DNA of 64,000 nucleotides, taken from contig NZ_CP132353.1 in assembly GCF_030758455.1 (NCBI RefSeq), forward strand, positions 1,488,001-1,552,000. The letters are read 5' to 3'. The notes beneath the pieces were generated by a model. It saw only the letters and a program-made list of their open reading frames with translations. It did no database searches and had not been told where the DNA came from. This document shows positions 49,861-61,923 of the stretch, in pieces. A program made the translations under genes and the position numbers. The stretch is from Erwinia pyri. Lineage in GTDB: Bacteria; Pseudomonadota; Gammaproteobacteria; Enterobacterales; Enterobacteriaceae. The stretch's first letter is position 1. Each line of letters begins with the position of its first letter.

Positions 49861-51252
49861 TTATAACTTGCGCGCCAGATCCTGTGAGATCTTCGCCAGC
49901 AAAGGGGTGTTCAGCTTGCAGAAATACAGGCAGGCAGCCAGCAAGATATGCAGTACCGCAGGCAGCAATGTTTCAAAAAGCGTGATGTCGGTCAGTGTGG
50001 CAGGCGTCTGGTGTTCCGGGCCAGCCTGATAGGCCACCAGCACAAACACGATACTGATGATCCCGGCGCTCGACGCCCAGGCAAGCTTGATGAAAAACAG
50101 ATTGAAGGCGAAATTGATGCCGGATGAGCGGATGCCGTTTTTCCAGAAGCCATAATCATCGGCAAACGCCATCAGTGAAAAGTGCAGGGGGAGAGTGAAA
50201 CCCAAGATTACGCAATGTACAAAGATCAGCCCCAGCCACAGCGACTGAAATTGTTCGCCGGTAGGTACAAACCACAGCGCTACGGAAAAGGCTGCCAGCA
50301 GTAGATTGGTGATCAGGTAAAGCCGCACGCTGTCAATTTTCTTGTTCAGCTGATTCACTACTATGGCGCCCAGGATCGAGGCCAGCGTCACCATGCCAAA
50401 AAACATGGAGGCATAACTGGCACTTCCTTTCAGCACATAGGTGATGAAATACATATAACCGCCGCCGCGCAAGTTGAACACGTTGATCAGCAGGAAAGAC
50501 ATCAGCAACATCAGCAGCAGCTGATCGTTTCTGGCCATGCCGCGCAGGTGATCCCGAATGCTGAATTTGCCGAGCAGATCCAGCGGTATGCGTTCCCGGA
50601 CGGTGAAGAAGCACCAGAGGAATAGCACTACCGCCAGCGTGCAGACCAGGGCAACGCCCCTCTGGTAACCAAGGATCAGATTGCCCTTACCAAACAGCTC
50701 AACAAACCATGGCAAACCGACCGAAACCAGAAAGCCCGCCGCACCACACAGTACAAAACGCCAGGCCTGGCAGGACATCACCTCGCGGTGGCTGGTGGTC
50801 ATGGTATTAATCAGGGCGCAGTAGGGCACGTTGATCGCCGTATAGCCTATCGACAGCATAAAATAAGTGACAAATGCCCATACGACTTTCGCGTCGCCAC
50901 CCAAGTCAGGTACGGTAAAGGTCAGGACACCTGCAACCCCGATGGGCAAGGCGGCCCAGAGTTGCCACGGACGGAAACGACCCCAGCGGCTTTGGGTCCG
51001 GTCGGCCACCAGACCCATTAACGGATCGGAAACAGCATCAATCACCCGCAGCGTAATAAATAGGGTACCGACCAGAGCAGGCGTCAATCCAAAAATATCG
51101 GTATAGAAAAAAGTCAGGAAATTGGCAATCAGGCAGGTAATAATTGTGCCGCCAGCATCACCCAGACCGTAACCTATTTTCTCGCTAGCGGTAACAGGCG
51201 CGGTCAAATCATCGTCCTGTACGGCGACACTCTGTAAAGAGTCCGTTTGCAT
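49861..51252 (-). CDS. GPH-family sugar:cation symporter
   Basis: 463 residues from ATG 51252 (AAGGAAA 7 bases upstream; the longer frame lacks homology). MelB/XylP/YicJ-type symporter with [20 protein letters not shown] near the N-terminus and twelve helices. It imports glycosides; placed directly before the GH127 enzyme, it probably supplies its substrate. Divergent AraC-type activator upstream. Confidence 0.9.
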   Translation of the reverse strand: MQTDSLQSVAVQDDDLTAPVTASEKIGYGLGDAGGTIITCLIANFLTFFYTDIFGLTPALVGTLFITLRVIDAVSDPLMGLVADRTQSRWGRFRPWQLWAALPIGVAGVLTFTVPDLGGDAKVVWAFVTYFMLSIGYTAINVPYCALINTMTTSHREVMSCQAWRFVLCGAAGFLVSVGLPWFVELFGKGNLILGYQRGVALVCTLAVVLFLWCFFTVRERIPLDLLGKFSIRDHLRGMARNDQLLLMLLMSFLLINVFNLRGGGYMYFITYVLKGSASYASMFFGMVTLASILGAIVVNQLNKKIDSVRLYLITNLLLAAFSVALWFVPTGEQFQSLWLGLIFVHCVILGFTLPLHFSLMAFADDYGFWKNGIRSSGINFAFNLFFIKLAWASSAGIISIVFVLVAYQAGPEHQTPATLTDITLFETLLPAVLHILLAACLYFCKLNTPLLAKISQDLARKL

Positions 51253-51435
51253 CTGATATTTCCTTACGCATGTAAAAGCTCTAAGAAATGAACGGCACTG
51301 TGCCACGGGTAATGAAATGCAGAATTATTTCCGGCCAGGAATAATAAGCTTTCCAATAATCTGGCATGCCTTTCACGGCGCAACAAGGGAACAAACAGGC
51401 AGTAAAGCGGGACAATTCCGACCTACTGATTAATA

Positions 51436-51451
51436 TGTGAAGCAGATCAAA
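51436..51451. promoter_or_regulatory. Candidate CRP site in the divergent GPH/AraC promoter
   Basis: TGTGA-AGCAGA-TCAAA matches the CRP consensus at 9 of 10 core positions and lies in the 277-bp gap between the symporter and araC-type genes. Confidence 0.65.
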
Positions 51452-51529
51452 CCCTGCGGCTTTTCTGGCCTTATCAGGATGCCGCTGTGCTAGCGTAAGG
51501 CGTCAGAAGTGGAATCGGGAAGGTGAAGT

Positions 51530-53106
<1,577 letters not shown>

Positions 53107-53224
53107 TCAGACTTGCTAAAAAAGGGTGAAACAAGGCTACTTGAGCTGGCGGGGTGAAGCAAGTGACAGCGTGCCGGTTGCTGGGTTTTCGCACGATAAA
53201 CCGGCAGGAAAATCTCAGGATGAG

Positions 53225-53249
53225 AGCCGGGTGCGGTTTGCACCCGGCT
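53225..53249. terminator. Hairpin after maeA
   Basis: AGCCGGGTGC-GGTTT-GCACCCGGCT, perfect 10-bp arms, just beyond the maeA stop. No T tract in the maeA direction. Confidence 0.6.
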
Positions 53250-53255
53250 TTACCG

Positions 53256-54953
53256 TCAGATAGAGGTTCTGCGGTAGTTACGGTACTGCGGCAGCCAGAA
53301 GTTGGCAGAGATAGATTTAGAGAGCACATCTTCAGAGGTGACCACCGCCACGCCAGCGAGCTGTGCAGCTTTGCCGACGGCCATAGCAATCACTTTCGAG
53401 ACGCCCTGAATATCTTTTACTTCCGGCAGCACCGGGCCTTCGCCGTCGTTGACCAGCGGCGAGCAGTCAGCCAGCGCGCGGCTGGCCGCCATCAGCATGC
53501 TGTCGGTGATGCGGGTGGCGCCAGAAGCGATCACGCCCAGCCCGATGCCCGGGAAGATGTAAGAGTTGTTGCACTGCGCGATAGGGTAGACTTTTTCCTT
53601 CCACATTACCGGTGAGAAGGGGCTGCCGGTAGCGACCAGCGCCGCGCCGTCAGTCCATGCCATGATGTCCTGCGGCGTAGCTTCAACGCGCGAGGTAGGG
53701 TTAGAGAGCGGCATCACGATAGGACGCGCGCAGTGTTTATGCATCTCGCGAATGATCTCTTCGCTGAACAGGCCTGGCTGGCCGGAGACGCCAATCAGAA
53801 TATCCGGACGGGCGTTTCGCACCACATCCAGCAGCGAAATAGAGTCTGAACCGCTCTGCCAGTCAGCCAGATTTTCGCTTTTCTGTACCAGCCTGCTCTG
53901 GAAGTTAAGCAGGTTTGGCAGCTTGTCGGTCAGCAGGCCGAAGCGATCGACCATAAAGACGCGTGCGCGCGCTTCATCATCGCTCAGTCCTTCAGACTTC
54001 ATCTGGGCGACGATCTGCTCAGCGATACCACAACCCGCTGAACCAGCGCCGAGGAACACGACTTTCTGCTCGCTCATTTTGCTGCCGGCGGCACGGCTGG
54101 CGGCAATCAGCGTACCCAGCGTCACCGCTGCGGTGCCCTGGATATCATCATTAAAGCAGCACACTTCATCACGATAGCGTTCAAGGATCGGCATCGCGTT
54201 TTTCTGCGCAAAGTCTTCAAATTGCAGCACGACGTTTGGCCAGCGGCTCTTCACGGCCAGGATAAATTCGTGCACGAAGTTATCGTACTCTTCGCCGGTA
54301 ATACGCGGATGACGCCAGCCCATGTAAAGCGGATCGTTCAGCAGCTGTTGGTTATTGGTGCCAACATCCAGCACGATTGGCAACGTATAGGCTGGACTGA
54401 TGCCGCCACAGGCGGTATAGAGCGACAGTTTGCCGATGGGAATACCCATGCCGCCGATCCCCTGGTCACCCAGGCCCAGAATACGCTCGCCGTCGGTGAC
54501 GACAATCACCTTCACGTTCTGTTTGGTGGCGTTTTGCAGCATATCTTCAATGTTGCCGCGGTTCGGATAGGAGATGAATACGCCACGGGCACGACGGTAA
54601 ATTTCTGAGAAGTGCTCGCAGGCTGCGCCGACGGTGGGCGTATAGATAATGGGCATCATCTCTTCAAGATGATTATCCAGCAGGCGGTAGAACAGGGTTT
54701 CGTTGGTGTCCTGGATATTGCGCAGGTAGACGTGTTTATCGTTATCGTTTTTGAAATCCTGGAACTGACGCCAGGCGCGTTTAGCCTGCTCTTCAATCGT
54801 CTCTACCGTTTCTGGCAGCAGCCCACGCAGGTTAAATTCATTACGCTCTTCAACAGAGAAGGCGCTGCCCTTATTTAACAGGGGGAATTCCAGCAAAATA
54901 GGGCCAGCATAAGGGATATAGAGCGGTCGTTTACTTTCGTATTCGAGTTCCAT
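53256..54953 (-). CDS. maeA: NAD-dependent malic enzyme (oxaloacetate-decarboxylating)
   Basis: 565 residues from ATG 54953 ([20 protein letters not shown]), the E. coli MaeA length. An ATG 15 bp upstream is possible; the frame continues further but crosses the palindrome at 55021. Substrate/metal motifs [18 protein letters not shown] and [14 protein letters not shown] motif [11 protein letters not shown]. Converts malate to pyruvate, CO2 and NADH. In E. coli maeA is elsewhere; its place between sanA and cdd here is a local rearrangement. Confidence 0.96.
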   Translation of the reverse strand: MELEYESKRPLYIPYAGPILLEFPLLNKGSAFSVEERNEFNLRGLLPETVETIEEQAKRAWRQFQDFKNDNDKHVYLRNIQDTNETLFYRLLDNHLEEMMPIIYTPTVGAACEHFSEIYRRARGVFISYPNRGNIEDMLQNATKQNVKVIVVTDGERILGLGDQGIGGMGIPIGKLSLYTACGGISPAYTLPIVLDVGTNNQQLLNDPLYMGWRHPRITGEEYDNFVHEFILAVKSRWPNVVLQFEDFAQKNAMPILERYRDEVCCFNDDIQGTAAVTLGTLIAASRAAGSKMSEQKVVFLGAGSAGCGIAEQIVAQMKSEGLSDDEARARVFMVDRFGLLTDKLPNLLNFQSRLVQKSENLADWQSGSDSISLLDVVRNARPDILIGVSGQPGLFSEEIIREMHKHCARPIVMPLSNPTSRVEATPQDIMAWTDGAALVATGSPFSPVMWKEKVYPIAQCNNSYIFPGIGLGVIASGATRITDSMLMAASRALADCSPLVNDGEGPVLPEVKDIQGVSKVIAMAVGKAAQLAGVAVVTSEDVLSKSISANFWLPQYRNYRRTSI

Positions 54954-55020
54954 GTAATCAATACTCATTCGGATCGTGACGTTGTGCGCCAATCCTAAAA
55001 TATTTAGTCTGAAAGTACAG

Positions 55021-55046
55021 CTTTTGTTAACGGGAGTTAACAAAAG
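55021..55046. promoter_or_regulatory. Perfect 26-bp palindrome upstream of maeA
   Basis: CTTTTGTTAAC-GGGA-GTTAACAAAAG, 11-bp arms. On the minus strand its end overlaps a possible -35 (TTAACA) with TAAATA 18 bp on, so it would act as an operator. Two GTTAA repeats 10 bp apart recall ArcA sites, but the perfect dyad also fits a dimeric repressor. Confidence 0.7.
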
Positions 55047-55122
55047 GAGCGATTTTTATTCAGATTTTGCGGGGGGACGCAGGCGAAGCCTGCATCATAC
55101 CGTCGGAAGACTAAGGGGCGGT

Positions 55123-56007
55123 TCAGTCCAGAGGAATGGTAGTGACATTGGCACAGCCCAGCGCCTGCAGCGTTGCCTGCGTGGCCTGTCGCTGGATCAC
55201 TTTGGCATCCGGCGCCTCTGCCAGCACGGCGCGCTGGATCTGCAACACGTCATGCCCTGCGAGGCTGAGCAAATTCAGCGCGGCCTGTAGCGGCGGCAGG
55301 CTGGGGTTAAAGGCGGCGTTTTCCGCATAGCGACCGGCAAAAATCGTCCCATCGGCGGCCTGTAACGCCACGCCGCTCCAGGCCTGCGTATAAGGCGCAT
55401 GGCTCCGGCTGGCAGCCTCAAGCGCGGCCTGAGCCAGCGGATCGCCTTTAATCACTAAACCGTGATCAACCTTATCCATCAGTAGCGTTTCGATAGCCAG
55501 ATCGCGGGGGCCGAAAGCGTCCGGCAGATAATCCGCCAGCGTGGCAGGCTCACGGCCGGGCAGATTGATGCCAAGCGCTGTGCCGCTGTTCAGTTCATTC
55601 ATAAACTGACGGCAGTGGCCGCATGGCGTGTAATTCACGGTAATCGCCTCCAGCGACTTCTCGCCGCGCAGCCAGGCATGGGTAACCGCGCTCTGCTCTG
55701 CATGGACAGTTTGCTGCATGGTGGCGCCAGTGAACTCCATATTTGCGCCAAAATAGAGATGTCCGCTGCTGCCCCGGGCCACTGCCCCCACATTAAAATT
55801 CGACAGCGGCGCTACGGCGCAGGCCGCAGCCAGCGGCAGCAGGGCAAACGCCAGTTGCTGGTCATCAAGCCCGGTCAGAGATTTGATCCCGGCAATCTGC
55901 AGCGGCGTCAGGAAAGCCTGAAAATCGGCTGAAGAGAGAATGGGCTGCAGGGCGCTCTGCAGAGCTGAAGGCAGCGTGGCAAACGCAGCGTGAAAACGTG
56001 GGTGCAT
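55123..56007 (-). CDS. cdd: Cytidine deaminase
   Basis: 294 residues from ATG 56007 (AGAGG RBS), the E. coli Cdd length; the frame is open 72 bp further without support. Zinc and catalytic residues: His102 and Glu104 (HAEQS), Cys129 and Cys132 (PCGHC). Deaminates cytidine and deoxycytidine. A CRP site lies upstream. Confidence 0.97.
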   Translation of the reverse strand: MHPRFHAAFATLPSALQSALQPILSSADFQAFLTPLQIAGIKSLTGLDDQQLAFALLPLAAACAVAPLSNFNVGAVARGSSGHLYFGANMEFTGATMQQTVHAEQSAVTHAWLRGEKSLEAITVNYTPCGHCRQFMNELNSGTALGINLPGREPATLADYLPDAFGPRDLAIETLLMDKVDHGLVIKGDPLAQAALEAASRSHAPYTQAWSGVALQAADGTIFAGRYAENAAFNPSLPPLQAALNLLSLAGHDVLQIQRAVLAEAPDAKVIQRQATQATLQALGCANVTTIPLD

Positions 56008-56037
56008 AATAAGCCTCTTTCGCATAAACGGCCGCTG

Positions 56038-56080
56038 AGTGTAGCGGGCTGTCGAAGAGTTATATGTGATTGAAATCACA
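56038..56080 (-). promoter_or_regulatory. cdd promoter with CRP site
   Basis: Perfect CRP palindrome TGTGA-TTGAAA-TCACA (56065-56080). On the minus strand TACACT (56038-56043) fits a -10, putting the CRP centre at -41.5. AATTG/CAATT motifs just upstream (56089-56120) are candidates for the CytR contact known at E. coli cdd. Confidence 0.82.
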
Positions 56081-56134
56081 CAAGCAATGCAATTAATGAA
56101 AGTGAATTACAAATTGCGCGATCCATCGCAAATT

Positions 56135-56827
56135 TTAGCCCCAGAGGTGCATCAGCAGCGGAAACATAAAGGGTGCCAGCAGGGAAGTAATGATCCCGCA
56201 GATCACCAGCGCCAGCGAGCTGTATGCCCCTTCCTGGTAATCCAGTTCGGCACAGCGGGCAGTTCCCAGCGCGTGAGAAGCGTTACCAATGGCTAAACCC
56301 CGCGACGGTTTGCCGGTAATTTTCAGCAGGTTGAGGACCATGTGGCCAAACACTGCGCCCAGTACGCCTGCGATCAGCACACAAATGGCGCTGATGGCCG
56401 GAATGCCTCCCAGCGTGCCGGAGACAGCCATGGCAATCGGCGTGGTCACCGATTTAGGCATAATGGTGGCGGCAATCTGCGGCGTCGCTCCCATCCAGAG
56501 CGCAATGGCCGTACCGGAGATCATCGCCGTCATGCTGCCCATAAAACAGACGCCGATAATCGCTTTCCAGCGCGCGCGGATTTGGTGCATCTGTTCGTAA
56601 AGCGGGATCGCCAGCGCCACCACAGAAGGCTGAAGGAGGTGATTAAGCAGCGAGCTTCCCTGGAAATAGCGTGCGTAAGGCATCTGGATAAGCAGCAGCA
56701 GCGGGATAATTACCGCCATTGAAACCAGCAAGGGGTTGACCAGCGAGATCTTAACCTTTGCGGCCAGCATGCGGGCCGCAAAAAATACCACCATCGTCAG
56801 CGGCAGTGACCACCAGATATCACTCAT
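56135..56827 (-). CDS. yohK: LrgB-family membrane protein YohK
   Basis: 230 residues (E. coli 231), LrgB/CidB family with [20 protein letters not shown] and [14 protein letters not shown]. Partner of YohJ; LrgAB-like pairs modulate export of small organic acids or murein hydrolase activity in other bacteria. Overlaps yohJ by 8 bp. Confidence 0.94.
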   Translation of the reverse strand: MSDIWWSLPLTMVVFFAARMLAAKVKISLVNPLLVSMAVIIPLLLLIQMPYARYFQGSSLLNHLLQPSVVALAIPLYEQMHQIRARWKAIIGVCFMGSMTAMISGTAIALWMGATPQIAATIMPKSVTTPIAMAVSGTLGGIPAISAICVLIAGVLGAVFGHMVLNLLKITGKPSRGLAIGNASHALGTARCAELDYQEGAYSSLALVICGIITSLLAPFMFPLLMHLWG

Positions 56828-57215
56828 CCACGGCTCCTGGTTTTTTCAGCGGCCGGCTGTGCAATTTGTGGGAGGCCAGCCCAACGGTGATCAGCACAAT
56901 AAAGGTGCTCAGCACGCAGGAGACCACAATCGGGCCAAACTGTGCGCTGAGAATATCGGTATAGCTCATAATCCCGACGCTGATCGGCACAAACAGCAGG
57001 CCCATATAGCGGATCAGCAGGGTGCTTCCGGGCTTCACCCACTCAACAGGCAGGATTTGCAGAGCGAGTAAGCCGAACAGGATAAGCATGCCAAGTATGC
57101 TGCCGGGGATAGTCACCGGAAGCAGGGCTGCAACGCCGGTCCCGGCATAGAGGCAGAGATAGAGAATGAGGAAGGCGCGAAGATATTGTCCGCCCACGGA
57201 GAGCACGCTGCGCAT
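56820..57215 (-). CDS. yohJ: LrgA-family membrane protein YohJ
   Basis: 131 residues (E. coli 132), four helices, LrgA/CidA holin-like family with [20 protein letters not shown] and [11 protein letters not shown]. First gene of yohJK. Confidence 0.94.
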   Translation of the reverse strand: MRSVLSVGGQYLRAFLILYLCLYAGTGVAALLPVTIPGSILGMLILFGLLALQILPVEWVKPGSTLLIRYMGLLFVPISVGIMSYTDILSAQFGPIVVSCVLSTFIVLITVGLASHKLHSRPLKKPGAVDE

Positions 57216-57299
57216 GATAAGCTCCTGGTTTTAAGAACGTTAATCATACGACGAAACGAGAAAACGTGCTACGGGTCACACTGCCCGCCGGGGCGGCAA

Positions 57300-57328
57300 T
57301 AAAAAAGGGGCGAATTATCTTCGCCCCT
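57300..57328 (-). terminator. metG terminator
   Basis: AGGGGCGAA-TTATC-TTCGCCCCT stem followed on the minus strand by T6. Confidence 0.93.
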
Positions 57329-57358
57329 GATTTTGCTACTGCCGCTAAAGGTAAAAGG

Positions 57359-59425
57359 TTATTTAACCTGCATACCCGGCTGAGCGCCGCTGTCGGCACC
57401 GAGGATAAACAGATCTTCCCCACCAGGACCGGCTGAAAGCACCATGCCTTCTGAGACGCCAAAGCGCATCTTACGCGGCGCAAGGTTTGCCACCACGACC
57501 GTCATGCGGCCTTCCAGCACGGAAGGATCCGGATAGGCTGCCCGGATACCGGAGAAGATCTGACGCGTTTCATCGCCGCCCATATCCAGTACCAGACGCA
57601 GCAACTTGTCAGACCCCTCCACCAGCTCGGCGGTTTTGATCAGCGCCACGCGCATATCCACTTTGGCAAAGTCATCAAAGTTGATGGTCTCAGCCACAGC
57701 TTCTACAGCGGCGCTGGCCGCAGGCTTGCTGGCCGCTTTAGCCGGGGTAACGGCCGCAGGCTGGGTCGCCGCTGCCGCATCTTCTTTTGATGCTTCGATC
57801 AGGGCGTTGACCTTATCCATCTCTACACGGCTGTAGAGCGCTTTAAAGGCGGAGATGTTGTGGTCCAGCAGCGGCTGCTGAATGCTGTCCCAGCTCAGCT
57901 CTGCGTTCAGGAATGCTTCCGTCCGTTCGGTCAGCGAAGGCAGTACAGGCTTCAGCCAGGTCATCAGCACGCGGAACATGTTAATGCCCATTGAGCAGAT
58001 AGCCTGCAGATCAGCATCGCGCCCCTCCTGCTTCGCCACCACCCACGGTGCCTGCTCGTCAACGTAGCGGTTCGCCACGTCGGCCAGCGCCATGATTTCA
58101 CGTACGGCGCGACCAAACTCACGGCTGCTCCACGCTTCGCCAATGCTCTCTGCCGCGTCGGTGAAGGTTTTGTAGAGCGCCGGATCGGCCAGTTCAGCAG
58201 AGAGCTTGCCATCAAAACGCTTGTTGATAAAACCGGCGTTGCGCGAGGCAAGGTTAACCACTTTGTTCACGATGTCGGCATTCACGCGCTGGACGAAATC
58301 TTCCAGGTTAAGGTCGATATCATCAATGCGTGAAGAGAGCTTGGCGGCGTAGTAGTAACGCAGGCTGTCCGCATCCAGGTGCTGCAGCCAGGTGCTGGCT
58401 TTAATGAAAGTGCCGCGAGATTTGGACATCTTCGCGCCGTTCACCGTGACATAACCGTGCACAAACAGGTTGGTTGGCTTACGGAAGTTACTGCCTTCCA
58501 GCATCGCTGGCCAGAACAGGCTGTGGAAATAGACGATATCTTTGCCGATAAAGTGATAAAGATCGGCATCCGAATCTTTCTGCCAGAAAGCATCGAAATC
58601 GATATCACCGCGCTTGTCGCACAGGTTCTTGAACGATCCCATGTAGCCGATAGGCGCATCGAGCCAGACGTAGAAGTATTTGCCCGGCGCACCAGGGATT
58701 TCAAAGCCGAAGTAAGGCGCATCGCGGGAAATATCCCACTGCTGCAGGCCAGATTCGAACCACTCCTGCATTTTATTCGCTACCTGCTCCTGAAGCGCGC
58801 CGGAGCGGGTCCAGGCCTTCAGCATTTCGCTGAACTCCGGCAGATCGAAGAAGAAGTGCTCAGAGTCACGCATCTCCGGCGTCGCGCCAGAAACCACGGA
58901 TTGCGGGTTGATCAGCTCGGTCGGGCTGTAGGTCGCGCCGCACACTTCGCAGTTATCGCCATACTGATCGGGCGATTTGCATTTCGGACAGGTGCCTTTG
59001 ACAAAACGGTCCGGCAGGAACATCCCTTTTTCCGGATCGTAGAGCTGAGAGATGGTGCGGTTTTTGATAAAACCGTTCTCTTTAAGGCGGGTATAGATAA
59101 GCTCAGACAGCTCACGGTTCTCATCGCTGTGCGTTGAGTGATAGTTGTCGTAGCTGATATTAAAGCCGGCAAAATCGGTCTGATGTTCCTGACTCATTTC
59201 GGCAATCATCTGCTCGGGAGCAATACCCAACTGCTGAGCCTTCAGCATGATTGGCGTACCGTGCGCATCGTCCGCACAGATGAAGTAAACCTGATTGCCG
59301 CGCATTCGCTGGTAACGGACCCAAATATCTGCCTGGATATGCTCGAGCATGTGGCCGAGATGAATGGAACCGTTGGCGTACGGCAGAGCGCACGTTACCA
59401 ATATTTTTTTCGCGACTTGAGTCAT
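57359..59425 (-). CDS. metG: Methionyl-tRNA synthetase
   Basis: 688 residues from ATG 59425 ([20 protein letters not shown]); an ATG 15 bp upstream has a better RBS (AGGT) and cannot be excluded. HIGH motif as HLGH (22-25), KMSKS in [10 protein letters not shown], zinc cysteines CPKCKS and CEVC. C-terminal tRNA-binding domain ([14 protein letters not shown]). The Ala/Pro linker before it is longer than in E. coli (677 aa). Divergent from apbC. Confidence 0.98.
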   Translation of the reverse strand: MTQVAKKILVTCALPYANGSIHLGHMLEHIQADIWVRYQRMRGNQVYFICADDAHGTPIMLKAQQLGIAPEQMIAEMSQEHQTDFAGFNISYDNYHSTHSDENRELSELIYTRLKENGFIKNRTISQLYDPEKGMFLPDRFVKGTCPKCKSPDQYGDNCEVCGATYSPTELINPQSVVSGATPEMRDSEHFFFDLPEFSEMLKAWTRSGALQEQVANKMQEWFESGLQQWDISRDAPYFGFEIPGAPGKYFYVWLDAPIGYMGSFKNLCDKRGDIDFDAFWQKDSDADLYHFIGKDIVYFHSLFWPAMLEGSNFRKPTNLFVHGYVTVNGAKMSKSRGTFIKASTWLQHLDADSLRYYYAAKLSSRIDDIDLNLEDFVQRVNADIVNKVVNLASRNAGFINKRFDGKLSAELADPALYKTFTDAAESIGEAWSSREFGRAVREIMALADVANRYVDEQAPWVVAKQEGRDADLQAICSMGINMFRVLMTWLKPVLPSLTERTEAFLNAELSWDSIQQPLLDHNISAFKALYSRVEMDKVNALIEASKEDAAAATQPAAVTPAKAASKPAASAAVEAVAETINFDDFAKVDMRVALIKTAELVEGSDKLLRLVLDMGGDETRQIFSGIRAAYPDPSVLEGRMTVVVANLAPRKMRFGVSEGMVLSAGPGGEDLFILGADSGAQPGMQVK

Positions 59426-59596
59426 AGGAAAACTTGCCATACCTGTTTTAAAAGGGGGCATAGATGGTAACCGAGTGGCGTGTCTGCGTAAACAATCCCG
59501 CGGTCGCGCCGCCGTTTTTTAACGTCTGTCGCCTTTACCTCCGGCCACATCTGGTATGCTTGTGGATAAGAACCACCACAAAAACAAGGAGCCGGG

Positions 59597-60709
59597 ATGA
59601 GCTTACACTCCCAGGGTCACCATTCACCGGAAGCGCTGCGCGCGATGGTGATGGGCGTTTTGACCACTTTTGAACACCCGACGCTGCAGCATAATCTGAC
59701 GACGCTGAAGGCGATGCATCACTGCGCGCTGATGGATAACACCCTGCACATTGACCTGGTGATGCCGTTTGCCTGGCACAGCGGGTTTGAAGCCCTGAAA
59801 GAGGCGGCCAGCGCGGAACTGCTGCGCCTGACACAAGCCACCGCTATCAGCTGGCGGCTGAGTCACGACATCGCCACGCTGAAAAGGGTGAAGAATCATC
59901 CCGGTGCCAGCGGCGTGAAGAACATCATTGCGGTCAGCTCCGGCAAAGGCGGGGTAGGCAAATCCAGCACGGCGGTGAATATGGCGCTGGCGCTGGCGGC
60001 AGAGGGCGCGAAGGTTGGGCTGCTGGATGCGGACATCTACGGCCCCTCCATTCCGGACATGCTGGGAACCCGTGATGAGCGGCCCTCCTCACCCGACGGT
60101 AAGCATATGGCCCCTATTATGTCGCACGGGCTGGCAACCAACTCCATCGGCTATCTGGTTACCGAGGATAACGCCATGGTCTGGCGCGGGCCGATGGCCA
60201 GTAAAGCGCTGATGCAGCTGCTGAACGAAACGCTGTGGCCCGATCTCGATTATCTGGTACTGGATATGCCGCCGGGTACGGGAGATATTCAGCTTACGCT
60301 GGCGCAAAACGTGCCGGTTACTGGCGCTATCGTGGTCACCACACCGCAGGATATCGCGCTGGCTGACGCCCGCAAAGGCATCGTGATGTTTGAGAAAGTT
60401 AACGTGCCGGTGCTGGGCGTGGTGGAAAACATGAGCATGCATATCTGCAGCAACTGTGGGCATCACGAAGCCATTTTCGGCAGCGGCGGGGCAGAAAAGC
60501 TGGCTGAGCAATATCATACGCGTCTGTTAAGCCAGCTGCCGCTGCACATCACGCTGCGGGAGGATTTGGACGATGGTCAGCCTACGGTGGTGCGCCGTCC
60601 CGAGAGCGAGTTTACCGCCATCTACCGCCAGCTGGCGGGCGCTGTTGCGGCGCAACTTTACTGGCAGGGCGAAGTGATCCCTGACGATATCGCCTTCCGC
60701 GCGGTGTAA
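59597..60709 (+). CDS. apbC: Iron-sulfur cluster carrier ATPase ApbC (Mrp)
   Basis: 370 residues (E. coli Mrp 369). N-terminal MIP18-like domain (1-~95), deviant Walker A SSGKGGVGKS (114-123), Walker B-like LDADIYGPS and the cluster-binding CxxC in HICSNCGHH. Loads Fe-S clusters onto target proteins. Divergent from metG as in E. coli. Confidence 0.96.
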   Translation: MSLHSQGHHSPEALRAMVMGVLTTFEHPTLQHNLTTLKAMHHCALMDNTLHIDLVMPFAWHSGFEALKEAASAELLRLTQATAISWRLSHDIATLKRVKNHPGASGVKNIIAVSSGKGGVGKSSTAVNMALALAAEGAKVGLLDADIYGPSIPDMLGTRDERPSSPDGKHMAPIMSHGLATNSIGYLVTEDNAMVWRGPMASKALMQLLNETLWPDLDYLVLDMPPGTGDIQLTLAQNVPVTGAIVVTTPQDIALADARKGIVMFEKVNVPVLGVVENMSMHICSNCGHHEAIFGSGGAEKLAEQYHTRLLSQLPLHITLREDLDDGQPTVVRRPESEFTAIYRQLAGAVAAQLYWQGEVIPDDIAFRAV

Positions 60710-60775
60710 TTCCTTCAGCTCGCCAGGAAAATCAGGGGCGGAAGCAGGGTGCGGCCTCTGATATTCCTGTCAGAC

Positions 60776-60808
60776 AACAGGTACTGCCTGCGCCAGGCAG
60801 AACCTGTT
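60776..60808. terminator. Long hairpin between apbC and the acetyltransferase gene
   Basis: AACAGGT-A-CTGCCTG-CGC-CAGGCAG-A-ACCTGTT: fourteen base pairs with one A/A mismatch and a 3-nt loop, between convergent genes. Little T tract on either side. Confidence 0.65.
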
Positions 60809-60844
60809 GATAAATTTACGCAGAAAATGATATCCAGTCCTGGC

Positions 60845-61267
60845 TTACAGCACATAGTGCATCAGCCAGTATTCACCGTGCTCGCTCTCGCCATCCGAAA
60901 CCACCTCCCAGCCATGATGCTGATAAAAGGCGACCGCCAGCGTGTTGGCCTTCATGCACTTCAGTGCGCCGGTGGAGGTGAAGTCGTTTTGCACAGCTTG
61001 CAAAAGAAGACGCCCCACACCCTTACCTTGCCACGCCGGATCAACAAACAGACTGTGCAGGAAATTGTCGTTGGGCAGCACAGCAGCGAAACCGGTACGA
61101 TGCCCGTCATCTTCAGCTACCAGAATGCGCTCGCCCAGGGTCGCACGGTCAAAATCTTCCAGCCGCCAGTCGCTCTCATCCAGCCAGTGCCAGTTTGCCT
61201 TGCGTGACGCAAGAAACAGCGTGCGCAGGAAAGGGCGGTCCGTTTCCGTAAAGGGGCGTATCTTCAT
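60845..61267 (-). CDS. GNAT-family N-acetyltransferase
   Basis: 140 residues, MKIRPFTETDRPFLRTLFLA. Acetyl-CoA-binding motif VDPAWQGKGVGRLLL (about 76-90), plus motif B near AFYQHHGW. Substrate unknown. It begins 4 bp after the stop of the preceding small gene, so the two are one unit. Confidence 0.88.
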   Translation of the reverse strand: MKIRPFTETDRPFLRTLFLASRKANWHWLDESDWRLEDFDRATLGERILVAEDDGHRTGFAAVLPNDNFLHSLFVDPAWQGKGVGRLLLQAVQNDFTSTGALKCMKANTLAVAFYQHHGWEVVSDGESEHGEYWLMHYVL

Positions 61268-61271
61268 CTGG

Positions 61272-61520
61272 TCACCATACTGGCTTCACGTGACGCTCAC
61301 CATCCAGTCCGGTGCCACGATAGTCATAGTCAATTTTCCCCGCTTCAAAAAGCTGATCCAGCAGCCTGAAGTTATCGGGCGGCGTCACGTTGCAGCGGTG
61401 ATTCAGAGTGGTGTCGAGGATAGAGAAACCACGATCTCCACGGGCAATCTGTTTCAGGTATTGCAGCATCTTCAGGGCTTCCACGCTGATGCCGTACTGT
61501 TCATTAAGCGGTCTGGTCAT
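61272..61520 (-). CDS. Small protein of unknown function (82 aa) paired with acetyltransferase
   Basis: 82 residues from ATG 61520 with AAGGA 4 bases upstream. Sequence MTRPLNEQYGISVEALKMLQ onwards contains RGFSILDTTLNHRCN and ends HVKPVW. No signal peptide or membrane helix. Family not recognised; the 4-bp spacing suggests a functional link with the acetyltransferase. Confidence 0.65.
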   Translation of the reverse strand: MTRPLNEQYGISVEALKMLQYLKQIARGDRGFSILDTTLNHRCNVTPPDNFRLLDQLFEAGKIDYDYRGTGLDGERHVKPVW

Positions 61521-61861
61521 AATCCTTCGCGTTGCGATCTTTACTGTGACAGGAATGGGCTAAGAGTAACGTATTGTCGGGCTTTCGCCAAAGGTGAGGC
61601 TGAGAGTAACGGTGGAAGGGAGTAACATAAGCAATTTTCCTCTCTCTCCACTTTACGGCAGGAAAAAATAAGCACAGAAGCGTGTATCTATACATTTTTA
61701 ACTTCATCACTTGGTGAGTGCAGAATTAAATATTATTGGCGTCGATAGTAAAGTAACAATTATCAGTAATGAATTTTCTTCCTGTTTTAATTAAGCACCA
61801 ATATTCTCTTGCCACAAGCGGATAATTATCTTCTGATAAATCAATCCGGGAAGTTAGTTTA
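61521..61861. other. AT-rich gap before the Hcp island
   Basis: About 340 bp with no recognisable gene; A+T content rises sharply from about 61700. It must carry the promoter of the leftward 82-aa gene. Confidence 0.4.
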
Positions 61862-61890
61862 TAGACAGTGCTTTTTTTCGCCGCTATAAT
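61862..61890 (+). promoter_or_regulatory. Strong sigma-70 promoter of the Hcp island
   Basis: -35 TAGACA (61862-61867) and -10 TATAAT (61885-61890), 17-bp spacer; predicted start about 61897, 27 nt before the GTG. Confidence 0.8.
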
Positions 61891-61923
61891 TGTGTTCCCA
61901 CAAGGATTGCAAGGGATTGTAAA

